The position numbers were made by a program, and so were the translations under genes. Below the pieces are notes generated by a model that was given only the letters and a program-made list of their open reading frames with translations, had not been told where the DNA came from and made no database searches. 64,000 nt of DNA from CAWFMO01 sp963817065 (GTDB taxonomy: Bacteria; Actinomycetota; Thermoleophilia; Solirubrobacterales; 70-9): assembly GCA_963817065.1 (NCBI GenBank), contig CAWFMO010000001.1, forward strand, positions 124,001-188,000, written 5' to 3'. Position 1 is the stretch's first letter. The number at the start of each line of letters is the position of its first letter. Of the stretch, positions 52,715-61,005 are shown one piece after another.

Positions 52715-53866
52715 CTAGGTCGCCGAGGGCCGCAAGGACGCCATCGTCGGCTGCTGGAAGAGCAGGCGCATCGAGTCGTCGGAGGCGAAGAAGAAGAACG
52801 CGCCCTGGCCGAGGCTGATCCCCGCGGCGACGCACTCGTCGGCGGTCTGGGCCGAGATCGCGCGCACCGGCAGCGGGTCGCTGGGGACCGGCGTGTCGCT
52901 GAACGAGATCTGGGCGGCGAGGTTGTTGAGGTCGGGGCGCTTGCCCTTCTTGATCTTGACCTTCTTCATCCTGCGGACCTTGACCAGCTTCCCCTTCTTC
53001 CGCACCTTCTTCTTGATGATCTTGGTACGGAAGCGGTACTGATCGCGGAGGGTCGTCAGGCGGGCCGCGAAGGCCGCGCCGCCGCCCCGGCACGAGTCCT
53101 GAATCTGGACGCTCTGCGGCCCGGCGTGGCGACCGAGGCGCAGGTTGCCGCGGTCGAGCGCCTGGTTGATCTCTCCGAAGTTCCAGGTCGAGTCGTCGAG
53201 CGGTGCCAGCCCGACCTTGGTGTAGACCGAGGTCGGGATCGTCGCCAGGGTGTTGCTCGCGTTGGCGCTGAACCTCGTGATCCGCTTGAGGTTCTTCGGG
53301 TAGAGCTGCGACCAAGGCGGCAGTGTGCGGGTCAGTTGCGCTTGGGTCCAGTCCATCGGCTCCCAGTCGAGCAGGACCGAGTCCACGTTCCACTCGCTGA
53401 GCGCGAACATGTACCCGGGGGTCGACGAGTCGAAGCTCAGGCCGTTGAGCGCGATGATCCGGTTGCAGGGGAACTTGGCGCGCAGCTGGGGGACGAGCTG
53501 CGAGGCGACCGAGGGGTTTGAGGTCCCCTGGTTGTTCTGGAACCGCGTGTTGATGACGAAGATGTCCTGCGGGCGCACGTGGCCGCCGAGCCCGCCGGTC
53601 GCCGAGACCATGTTGGCGTAGTTGTCGACGTTCTCCTGGTTATTGATCCGAATCAGCATGGTGAAGTGCGATGCGGGGTCGGCCGGGCTCAGCGTCGCCG
53701 GCAGCGCCGGGCAGCTCGACTGCTTGGGCCCGACTCCGCCCGCGGCGGCGTTTCCGGCGCCCGCGAGGGGTCCGGCCAGCGCCGCGAGCGCCAGCAGCGC
53801 GGCGAGGAGTAGCCCCGCGGCGAGCGCGCGCGGACCCAGTTGGGACGAGTTGAAGCGACCTGCCAT
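52715..53866 (-). CDS. Secreted protein of unknown family, first of a tandem pair
   Basis: A 383-residue protein with a clear signal peptide (RALAAGLLLAALLALAALAG). The mature part matches the downstream paralogue: FTMLIRINNQENVDNYANM, RPQDIFVINTRFQ, KFPCNRIIALNGL, VLLDWEPMDW. A strongly Lys-rich segment (KIIKKKVRKKGKLVKVRRMK) precedes GQGAFFFFASDDSMRLLF. The basic insertion may bind anionic envelope polymers or nucleic acid. I do not recognise the family. It is separated from the lysine-decarboxylase-like gene by about 50 bases. Confidence 0.78.
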   Translation of the reverse strand: MAGRFNSSQLGPRALAAGLLLAALLALAALAGPLAGAGNAAAGGVGPKQSSCPALPATLSPADPASHFTMLIRINNQENVDNYANMVSATGGLGGHVRPQDIFVINTRFQNNQGTSNPSVASQLVPQLRAKFPCNRIIALNGLSFDSSTPGYMFALSEWNVDSVLLDWEPMDWTQAQLTRTLPPWSQLYPKNLKRITRFSANASNTLATIPTSVYTKVGLAPLDDSTWNFGEINQALDRGNLRLGRHAGPQSVQIQDSCRGGGAAFAARLTTLRDQYRFRTKIIKKKVRKKGKLVKVRRMKKVKIKKGKRPDLNNLAAQISFSDTPVPSDPLPVRAISAQTADECVAAGISLGQGAFFFFASDDSMRLLFQQPTMASLRPSAT

Positions 53867-53913
53867 CTGTTCGAATGTAACCGGGGCGTTCGGGTTAAGT
53901 TGCGGGATTCATT

Positions 53914-55401
53914 TCATTCCGCGACGACCCTGATAGTGCGTAGTTCGCGGTCGCTCGCGCCTCGCAGGCTCCCCCCGTGAGCGAGCGTCTCGGCGATGAA
54001 GTCGAGCGTCGGCTCGGTCAGCAGCTCGCCGGGGAGCACGTTCGGGACCCCAGGCGGGTAGGCGGCGAGCGACTCCGCGGCGATCCGCCCCGCCGAGCTC
54101 TCGAGCGGCACCGCCTCCTGGGGGCCGAAGAAGGCCTCGCGCGGGGTCAGCCGCAGCGGGCCCCAGGGCGGCGGCGGGGCGAAGCTGCCCTCGGCCTCGC
54201 GCTCGGTCTCGTCGATCCGCTCGACGGTCGAGGCGAGCGCCGCGACCAACCGCTCGAGCATCGGCTCGGCGGGGGCGCCGATGCTGAGCGCGGCGACGAT
54301 CACGTTCTCGGAGGCGAGCTCGAAGTAGATCTCGTCGAACTCGCGCACCGCGCGCGCCAGCCGGTAGCCGCTGGTGCCGGTGCCGCGGACGTCGATCGCC
54401 AGCCGCAGCGGGTCCCAGTCGTGGACGCCGGGCCGCCCGACGAGGCGCTCGTCGAGCACGTCGAGCCCGTCGATCTCGCGGATCCGCTCGCGCGCGATCG
54501 CGAGCGCGTCGATCGTCTCGGCGAGCAGCTCGGCGCCGCGCGTCGCGGCGAGTCGCCGCGCGGCGTCGAGCGAGCCGGCGAGCAGCGCGCTCGGGCTCGT
54601 GGTCTCGATCGCGGTCACGCAGCGGTCGACGATCAGCTCGTCGATCAGCCCGCCCTCGCCGAGGTGCAGGATCGCCGACTGGGTCAGGCTGCCGACCATC
54701 TTGTGGGTCGAGGAGACGACGAGGTCGGCGCCGCGCCCGAGCGCGTCGTCGGGGAGGCGGTCGGAGAAATGCAGGTGGCCGCCCCAGGCCTCGTCGACGA
54801 TCAGCGGCACGCCGCGCGCGTGCGCGACCTCGACCAGCGCGGCGACGTCGGCGGCGGCGCCGAAGTAGGTCGGCGAGACCGCGTATGCGCCGACGGCATC
54901 CGGGGCCGCGGCGAGCGCCCCGTCGAGGGCCTCGGGGGTCATGCAGTGGGCGACGCCGAGCTCGGAGTCGAGCTCGGGGGCGACGAAGCTCGGCCGAAGC
55001 CCGGTCAGCACCAGCCCGTCGATCGCGCTCGTGTGAACGTTCCGCTGAACCACGACGTTGGGGCTCTCGGAGCCGCCGGCGCCCGCGAGGTGGGCGAGCG
55101 CGAGGCAGGCGGCGTGGTTGCCCTGCGAGGCGCCATTCACCAGGAACCAACTTCGGCCCGCGCCCCAGGCCTCGGCGGCGAGCCGCTGGGCCTGCTGGAA
55201 CGGCGAGTCGACGCCGACGTCGATGCCCTCGATCAGCGCCGGGACGTCGTTGCGGAGCGCCGCCTCGCCGGCGAGCTCGGCGAGCGCCGGGTCGGCGCCC
55301 GGGCCGCCTTTGTGGCCGGGGATGTTGAGCCGGTCGGGGTCGCGCGCCGCGTAGGCGAGCAGCGCGTCGACGTACGGGGTCGCGTCCTGACGCTCAGGCA
55401 C
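53914..55401 (-). CDS. Orn/Lys/Arg decarboxylase family PLP enzyme
   Basis: A 495-residue fold-type I decarboxylase: NIPGHKGGPGADPALAEL (family signature), FLVNGASQGNHAACLALA, IVDEAWGGHLHF and the PLP-binding Lys in VSSTHKMVGSLTQ. The compact form resembles the Bacillus SpeA/YaaO group, which makes agmatine, cadaverine or putrescine. It is the last gene of the polyamine operon and overlaps the aldehyde dehydrogenase gene by eight bases. Substrate choice is not visible from motifs. Confidence 0.87.
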   Translation of the reverse strand: MPERQDATPYVDALLAYAARDPDRLNIPGHKGGPGADPALAELAGEAALRNDVPALIEGIDVGVDSPFQQAQRLAAEAWGAGRSWFLVNGASQGNHAACLALAHLAGAGGSESPNVVVQRNVHTSAIDGLVLTGLRPSFVAPELDSELGVAHCMTPEALDGALAAAPDAVGAYAVSPTYFGAAADVAALVEVAHARGVPLIVDEAWGGHLHFSDRLPDDALGRGADLVVSSTHKMVGSLTQSAILHLGEGGLIDELIVDRCVTAIETTSPSALLAGSLDAARRLAATRGAELLAETIDALAIARERIREIDGLDVLDERLVGRPGVHDWDPLRLAIDVRGTGTSGYRLARAVREFDEIYFELASENVIVAALSIGAPAEPMLERLVAALASTVERIDETEREAEGSFAPPPPWGPLRLTPREAFFGPQEAVPLESSAGRIAAESLAAYPPGVPNVLPGELLTEPTLDFIAETLAHGGSLRGASDRELRTIRVVAE

Positions 55402-56866
55402 CGTAGGGGTACCACCAGTCCTTCGCCGCGACTTCGCTCTCGATGTGGACGTGCTTGGTCTCCTGGAAGGCCTCGAGGCCCTCGCGGCCGAGCTCGCGCC
55501 CGAGCCCCGACTGCTTGAAGCCGCCGAACGGCCCGGCGTCGTTGTCGGTCAGCGGGTCGTTGAACCAGACCGTCCCCGCCTTGATCTCGCGCATGCAGCG
55601 CAGGATCGTCTTGAAGTCCTGGGTGTAGACGTTGGCGCCGAGCCCGAAGCGGGTCGAGTTCGCGAGCTCGATCGCCTCGTCGAGGCTCTTGACCGGAACG
55701 AGCGGGGCGACCGGCCCGAAGGTCTCCTCGGAGAGCAGGTCGGTCTCGGCGGGGGCGCCGGTGACGACCGCCGGCGAGTAGAAGTGGCCCTTCGGCTGCC
55801 CGGCGTCGCCGCCCCCGGTCGCGACCTCGGCGCCCGCGGCGACCGCGGCCTCGACCTGCGCGGCGACCTTTTCGCGCTGCGGCGCCGAGACCATCGGGCC
55901 GACGTCGGTGTTCGCGTCGAGCGGGTCGCCGATCACGAGCGAGTCGGTGTAGCCGACGAACGCGCTGACGAAGTCGTCGTAGACCTGCTCGGCGACGTAG
56001 AAGCGCTCGGCCGAGGTGCAGACCTGGCCCGCGTTCAGGAACGCCGCCCAGGCGCCGCCCTTGGCCGCGACCTCGACCGCCCCGTTCTGAGCGGCGACGT
56101 CCGCGCAGACGATGAACGGGTCCTTGCCTCCCATCTCGAGGTTGATCCGCGCGACCCGCTCGATCGCCGCGCGCGCGACCTTCTTCCCCGTCTCAACCGA
56201 GCCGGTGAATGCGATGCAGTCGACGCGCTCGTCGGCGGCGATCGCCGCGCCGACCTCGCCGCCGCCGGCGACGATGTTGACGACGCCCGAGGGCAGGTGC
56301 TCGAAGCAGGGCGCCAGCATCAGGGTCGAGAGCGGGGTCAGCTCGGAGGGCTTGCAGACGAGTGCGTTGCCGGCCGCGAGCGCCGGCGCCAGCTTCCAAC
56401 CGAGCAGCAGCAGCGGGTAGTTCCAGGGCACGATGCAGCCGACGACCCCCATCGGCTCCTTGAGCACGAGCGCGAGCTGGGTCGACTCGATCGAGGGGAT
56501 CACGCGGCCGGCCGAGTCCCGCCCGATCTCGGCGTAGTAGTCGAGCGCCGCCGCGGTCCAGCCGACCTCGTCGGCGTTCTCGATCAGCGGCTTGCCTCCC
56601 TCCCTGCTCATCGTCTCGGCGAGCTCGTCGGTCATCGCCCGCATCCGGGCCGCGACCTCGTGCAGCATCTCGCCGCGCTCGACCGCCGGTGTCGCGGCCC
56701 ACTCGCGCGCCGCGCCGCGCGCGGCGGCGATCGCCGCGTCGAGCTGCTCGTCGCTCGGCGCCTTGACGCTCGCGAGCGTCGACTCGTCGTAGGGGTTCTC
56801 GACGTCGAGCGCCGCGCCGGTCCCCTCGACCCGCTCGCCGCCGATCAGCAGCCTGGTCTCAGGCAT
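55394..56866 (-). CDS. NAD(P)-dependent aldehyde dehydrogenase (aminoaldehyde type likely)
   Basis: ATG at 56866 (MPETRLLIGGERVEG) gives 490 residues. Family motifs are VPWNYPLLLLGWKLAPALAA, FTGSVETGKKVA, the catalytic Glu in INLEMGGKDPFIV and the catalytic Cys in NAGQVCTSAERFYV. It ends with FGGFKQSGLGRELGREGL. In this operon it probably oxidises 4-aminobutanal (from putrescine transamination) to GABA, as betaine- or gamma-aminobutyraldehyde dehydrogenases do. It overlaps the permease gene upstream and the decarboxylase gene downstream by eight bases each. Confidence 0.88.
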   Translation of the reverse strand: MPETRLLIGGERVEGTGAALDVENPYDESTLASVKAPSDEQLDAAIAAARGAAREWAATPAVERGEMLHEVAARMRAMTDELAETMSREGGKPLIENADEVGWTAAALDYYAEIGRDSAGRVIPSIESTQLALVLKEPMGVVGCIVPWNYPLLLLGWKLAPALAAGNALVCKPSELTPLSTLMLAPCFEHLPSGVVNIVAGGGEVGAAIAADERVDCIAFTGSVETGKKVARAAIERVARINLEMGGKDPFIVCADVAAQNGAVEVAAKGGAWAAFLNAGQVCTSAERFYVAEQVYDDFVSAFVGYTDSLVIGDPLDANTDVGPMVSAPQREKVAAQVEAAVAAGAEVATGGGDAGQPKGHFYSPAVVTGAPAETDLLSEETFGPVAPLVPVKSLDEAIELANSTRFGLGANVYTQDFKTILRCMREIKAGTVWFNDPLTDNDAGPFGGFKQSGLGRELGREGLEAFQETKHVHIESEVAAKDWWYPYGA

Positions 56867-57680
56867 GGGCGACCGAGGCCATCCTCTCGGCGCGGCGCTG
56901 CTGCCAGAGCACGACCGTGATCGCGAGCACGGTGACCGCGAACAGCATCGTCGCGAGCACGTTGACCTGGACCGGGATCCCGCGCAGCGAGGCACCGAAG
57001 ATGTAGAGCGGGAAGGTCACGGTCGTGCCCGAGTTGAAGTTCGAGATCACGAAGTCGTCGATCGAGAGCGCGAACGCGAGCAGCGCCGCGGCGACGATGC
57101 CCGGGGCGAGCAGCGGCAGGGTCACGGTGCGGAAGGTCGTCAGCGGCTTCGCGCCGAGGTCGGCCGCCGCCTCTTCGAGGCTGCGATCGAAGCCGATCAG
57201 CCGCGAGCGGACGACGACGACGACGAACGAGATCGAGAACATCACGTGGGCGACGAGCAGGGTCGAGAAGCCGAGCTCGAAGACGCCGTTGAACGGCGGG
57301 GTCAGGAACATCGAGAGCAGCGCCGCGCCGATCACGATCTCCGGGGTCGCCATCGGGAGCACGATCAGCAGGTTGGTCGCCCGCCGGCCGAAGAACTCGT
57401 AGCGGACGAGCGCCATCGCCATCAGCGTTCCGATCACCGTCGCGACCAGGGTCGAGAGCCCCGCCAGCTTGAGGCTGGTGAGCATCGAGTCGTTGACCGC
57501 CTTGTCGCCGAACGCGTCGGACCAGTAGTCGAGCGTGAAACCGTCCCACTTGAAGTCGAGCTCGCCCTGGGCGGTTCCGGCGTCGAACGAGAACAGTGCG
57601 ATGACGATGATCGGGACGAGCATGTAGAGGACCGCGAACCCGGCGAAGATCAGCAGCCCGTTGCGGCGCAGCCACCTCAC
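56859..57680 (-). CDS. potC: Polyamine ABC transporter permease (PotC type)
   Basis: A 273-residue permease with six helices and the EAA loop EEAAADLGAKPLTTFRTVTL that docks to the ATPase. The order binding protein, PotB, PotC and ATPase in one operon marks a spermidine/putrescine-type importer. It overlaps potB by four bases (ATGA). Confidence 0.9.
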   Translation of the reverse strand: MRWLRRNGLLIFAGFAVLYMLVPIIVIALFSFDAGTAQGELDFKWDGFTLDYWSDAFGDKAVNDSMLTSLKLAGLSTLVATVIGTLMAMALVRYEFFGRRATNLLIVLPMATPEIVIGAALLSMFLTPPFNGVFELGFSTLLVAHVMFSISFVVVVVRSRLIGFDRSLEEAAADLGAKPLTTFRTVTLPLLAPGIVAAALLAFALSIDDFVISNFNSGTTVTFPLYIFGASLRGIPVQVNVLATMLFAVTVLAITVVLWQQRRAERMASVAHA

Positions 57681-58543
57681 TTGCGCTCGTCCTCATCGCC
57701 CATGAACGCACCGGTCCCGGCGAAGCGCAGGTAGACGAGCACGACCGCGAGGATCGCGGCCATCATCACGAACGAGAGCGCCGCAGCCTCGGGATAGTTG
57801 CGCTGCTCGAGGTACAGCGACTGGATCACGTTGCCGATCATCGACGTCCCGGTTCCGCCCAGGATCTCGGCGTTGATGTAGTCGCCGACCGCGGGGATGA
57901 AGGTCAGCAGCACGCCGGCGACGATTCCGGGCGCCGTGATCGGCAGCGTCACGCGCAGGAACGTCTGCGTCGACGACGCGTAGAGGTCCTTGCCGGCCTC
58001 GATCAGCGACGTGTCCATGCGCTCGAGGCTGGCGTAGATCGGCAGGATCATGAACGGCAGGAAGTTGTAGGTCAGCCCCGCGATCACGGCGCCGCCGGTC
58101 GCCAGCACGCGGCCGTCGTCGGGAACCAGGGCGACCGCCTGGAGGACGCTGACGATCGGCGAGTCGTCGGCGAGGATCGTCTTCCAGGCGATCGTCCGGA
58201 TCAGGTAGGTGGTGAAGAACGGCGCGACGACCGCGAACAGCAGCAGCAGCTTCCAGCGCCCGGCGCGGAGCGCGATCGCATACGCGAGCGGGTAGGCGAT
58301 CAGCAGCGCGATCAGGGTCGCGGTGCCGGCGTAGAAGAACGAGCGCACCAGCTGCTCGGTGTTGCCGGAGAGCGCGTCGGAGAAGTTCGCGATCTCGAAC
58401 GCGGACTTGAAGCCCTCGTTGAAGGTCCCGGTGCGGAGCGCGAGCTCGCCCATGAAGTACATGGGCACGACGAAGAACAGCGCCAGCCAGACCGCCCCGG
58501 GGGCGAGCAGCCAGAAGGGGACGAGGCGCCGGCGGAAGCTCAT
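57677..58543 (-). CDS. potB: Polyamine ABC transporter permease (PotB type)
   Basis: A 288-residue permease with six predicted helices. Its EAA-type loop reads LIEAGKDLYASSTQTFLRVT, and RTIAWKTIL and NFLPFMILPIYASLERM are typical of PotB. It pairs with PotC to form the membrane channel. It lies 34 bases after the binding-protein gene. Confidence 0.9.
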   Translation of the reverse strand: MSFRRRLVPFWLLAPGAVWLALFFVVPMYFMGELALRTGTFNEGFKSAFEIANFSDALSGNTEQLVRSFFYAGTATLIALLIAYPLAYAIALRAGRWKLLLLFAVVAPFFTTYLIRTIAWKTILADDSPIVSVLQAVALVPDDGRVLATGGAVIAGLTYNFLPFMILPIYASLERMDTSLIEAGKDLYASSTQTFLRVTLPITAPGIVAGVLLTFIPAVGDYINAEILGGTGTSMIGNVIQSLYLEQRNYPEAAALSFVMMAAILAVVLVYLRFAGTGAFMGDEDERK

Positions 58544-58577
58544 CGCTTGTGGGTCTCCGCCGGCACCGTCCCGCTGC

Positions 58578-59708
58578 CTAGTCGGTGACCACGTTCTGGA
58601 ACGCCTCCGTGACCTCCTGGACGTCGGCCTCCTCGCCCGGCGGATCCGGCTGCGTGGTGCAGTCGGCGGTGAACTCCTCGCTCGGGTTGACGAGCGGGTC
58701 TTCGGCGAGCTTCGGGTCGACCGCGTCGATGCCGTCGACCGGGCTCACGTAGCGGACGTAGTCCGCGATCGGCGCCTGGATCTTCGGGTCATAGACGAAG
58801 TCCATCCAGGCGAGGGCCGCGGCGGTGTTCGGCGCCCCGACCGGGATCACCATGTTGTCGGACCAGAGGACGCAGCCGTCGGTCGGCATCCTCCACTCGA
58901 CGTCGGGGTTCCCGGGCTCGATCAGCGCCACGTCGCCCGACCAGCCGATCGCCGCGACCACGTTGCCGTTGGTCAGGTCCTGGACGTAGTCGTTGCCGGT
59001 GAAGCGGCGCAGTTGGCCCGAGTCGGCGGCCTGCTGGAGCTTGTCGATCTGCTCGAGCCAGTCCTCCTTGGTCGCCTCGGCCGGGTCGATCCCGTCGGCC
59101 TTCAGCATCAGCGGGATCGTGTCCCGCATCTCGGTCAGGACCGTGACCTTGCCCTTGTACTTGGGGTCGAAGAGGTCGTTGACCGACTCGACGTCGGGCG
59201 CCTCGTTCTTGTTCACGAGCAGGCCGGTCATGCCGCTCTGCCACGGAACCGAGAACTGGCGCTCGGGGTCGAAATCGGGGCTGCGAAGGTTCTCGCGCAG
59301 GTTCGCCTCGACGTTCGGCAGGTCCGCGTAGTCGATCTCCTGGAGGTATCCGAGGTCGTGCATCTGCTTGGCCATCCAGTCGGTGACCACGAAGACGCTG
59401 CGGCCGCCGGACTCGCCCTTGTCGAGCTGGGGCTGGAGCTTGCCGAAGAACTCGACGTTGTCGTTGACGTCCTCGACGTAGTCGACGGTCGTGCCCGGGT
59501 ACTCGGCCTCGAACTTGGAGATCGTGCCGCCCTCGCCCTTGTCGATGTAGCCGACCCAGGTCGAGATGCTGAGGTCGCCCTTGACCGGGCCGGCCTTCGC
59601 CGTCTCCTGCTCGTTGTCGCTGGCGCCGCCGACGTCGTCGTCACCGCCGCAGGCAACGATGCCGATCGAAGCCGCGAGCGCGATCAGCGCCAGCAGCACC
59701 TTCCTCAT
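58578..59708 (-). CDS. potD: Polyamine ABC transporter substrate-binding lipoprotein (PotD type)
   Basis: ATG at 59708 (MRKVLLALIALAASIGIVAC) gives 376 residues with a lipobox Cys at residue 20; the longer frame to 59738 lacks a good signal start. The mature protein has the PotD-like start LSISTWVGYIDKGEGG, FEAEYPGTTVDYVEDVNDN, and the ligand-cleft residues in SVPWQSGMTGLLVN and AAIGWSGDVAL. It binds polyamine outside the membrane and delivers it to PotBC. Lgt at 34539 would lipidate it. Confidence 0.9.
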   Translation of the reverse strand: MRKVLLALIALAASIGIVACGGDDDVGGASDNEQETAKAGPVKGDLSISTWVGYIDKGEGGTISKFEAEYPGTTVDYVEDVNDNVEFFGKLQPQLDKGESGGRSVFVVTDWMAKQMHDLGYLQEIDYADLPNVEANLRENLRSPDFDPERQFSVPWQSGMTGLLVNKNEAPDVESVNDLFDPKYKGKVTVLTEMRDTIPLMLKADGIDPAEATKEDWLEQIDKLQQAADSGQLRRFTGNDYVQDLTNGNVVAAIGWSGDVALIEPGNPDVEWRMPTDGCVLWSDNMVIPVGAPNTAAALAWMDFVYDPKIQAPIADYVRYVSPVDGIDAVDPKLAEDPLVNPSEEFTADCTTQPDPPGEEADVQEVTEAFQNVVTD

Positions 59709-59807
59709 CGTCCTCGTCCCTCGTCCTGTCTCGGTCACGATCGACTCCTCCTCGTTTTTGTCTGTGGGTCAGTCATCAAGCGGTTCAGCCGTCACGTGGG
59801 TCGGTCA

Positions 59808-60986
59808 TCAGGACCTGGCCGCCTCGAGCGCGCGGTCGGTAGCAGCAGCGTCGGTCTCGTCCGGCACCGGGCCCTCGGACTCGTGCACCAGGTGCATGTG
59901 CTCGGGTGCCCACGAGAGGCGAACCTTCGCCCCGGCCCCGGGGAGGCTCTGGCGCTCGGCCTCGTCCGTGTTCGGGCAGAGGACGGTCATCACGACGTCG
60001 CCGGCGAGCCGGACGAGCATCTGGGTCGAGGTGCCGAGGTAGAGCGTGCTCTCGACCTTGCCCTCGACGCTCGGCTTCTTCCGGTCGCCCTTGGTTTCGG
60101 CGAGCGCGATCTCGAGCTTCTCCGGGCGCACGACCGCGTGGGTGCGATCGCCGACGCCGAAGTCCTCGACCGGCGTCGCGACCACGACCCCGCTGTCGAG
60201 GCCGACTTCGCCCTTTGACCCCGTCTTCGCGACCCTGCCCGGCATCAGGTTGGAGACCCCGATGAAGCCCGCGACGAAGGTCGTCGCCGGGCGCTCGTAG
60301 ACCTCGACCGGATCGCCGACCTGCTCGATCCGGCCGCGGTTCATGATCGCGATCCGGTCCGACATCGTCAGCGCCTCCTCCTGGTCGTGGGTGACGTAGA
60401 CGAAGGTGATCCCGACCTCGCGCTGGATCCGCTTGAGCTCGACCTGGAGCCCCTTGCGCAGCTTGAGGTCGAGGGCGCCGAGCGGCTCGTCGAGGAGCAG
60501 GACCTTGGGCAGGTTGACGAGCGCCCGCGCGAGCGCGACGCGCTGCTGCTGGCCGCCGGAGAGCTGGCTCGGTCGCCGCCCCGCTTCGCCCGCGAGCCCG
60601 ACCCGCTCGAGCTCGGCGGAGACGCGGCGCTTGATCTCGGCCGAGTCGACCTTCTTGCGCTTGAGCCCGAAGGAGATGTTCTCCGAGACGCTGAGGTGGG
60701 GGAAGAGCGCGTAGCTCTGGAAGACGGTGTTGGTCGGCCGCTCGTAGGGCTGCTTGCCGACGACGTCCTCGCCGTCGATCCGGACCTCGCCGGCGCTCGG
60801 CTCCTCGAAGCCGCCGATCATCCTCAGCGTCGTCGTCTTGCCGCAGCCGCTCGGGCCGAGCAGGGTGAAGAACTCTCCCTCGGTCAGCGCGAGGCTGAGG
60901 TCGTCGACCGCCGTGACGTCGCCGAAGCGCTTCGTCACCGAGCGCAACTCGACGCATCGACTGTCCGGGCTCAACTCACTCTCCAA
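59808..60986 (-). CDS. potA: Polyamine ABC transporter ATPase (PotA type)
   Basis: A 392-residue ATPase: Walker A LGPSGCGKTTTLRM, Q-loop FQSYALFPHLSV, signature LSGGQQQRVALARAL, Walker B LLLDEPLGALD and the switch His in VTHDQEEAL. The C-terminal 120 residues form a TOBE regulatory domain (GKVESTLYLGTSTQMLVRLA). It energises the importer. It lies 19 bases downstream of the APC permease gene. Confidence 0.93.
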   Translation of the reverse strand: MESELSPDSRCVELRSVTKRFGDVTAVDDLSLALTEGEFFTLLGPSGCGKTTTLRMIGGFEEPSAGEVRIDGEDVVGKQPYERPTNTVFQSYALFPHLSVSENISFGLKRKKVDSAEIKRRVSAELERVGLAGEAGRRPSQLSGGQQQRVALARALVNLPKVLLLDEPLGALDLKLRKGLQVELKRIQREVGITFVYVTHDQEEALTMSDRIAIMNRGRIEQVGDPVEVYERPATTFVAGFIGVSNLMPGRVAKTGSKGEVGLDSGVVVATPVEDFGVGDRTHAVVRPEKLEIALAETKGDRKKPSVEGKVESTLYLGTSTQMLVRLAGDVVMTVLCPNTDEAERQSLPGAGAKVRLSWAPEHMHLVHESEGPVPDETDAAATDRALEAARS

Positions 60987-61005
60987 GCGAGCAATCTACA
61001 TCGAT

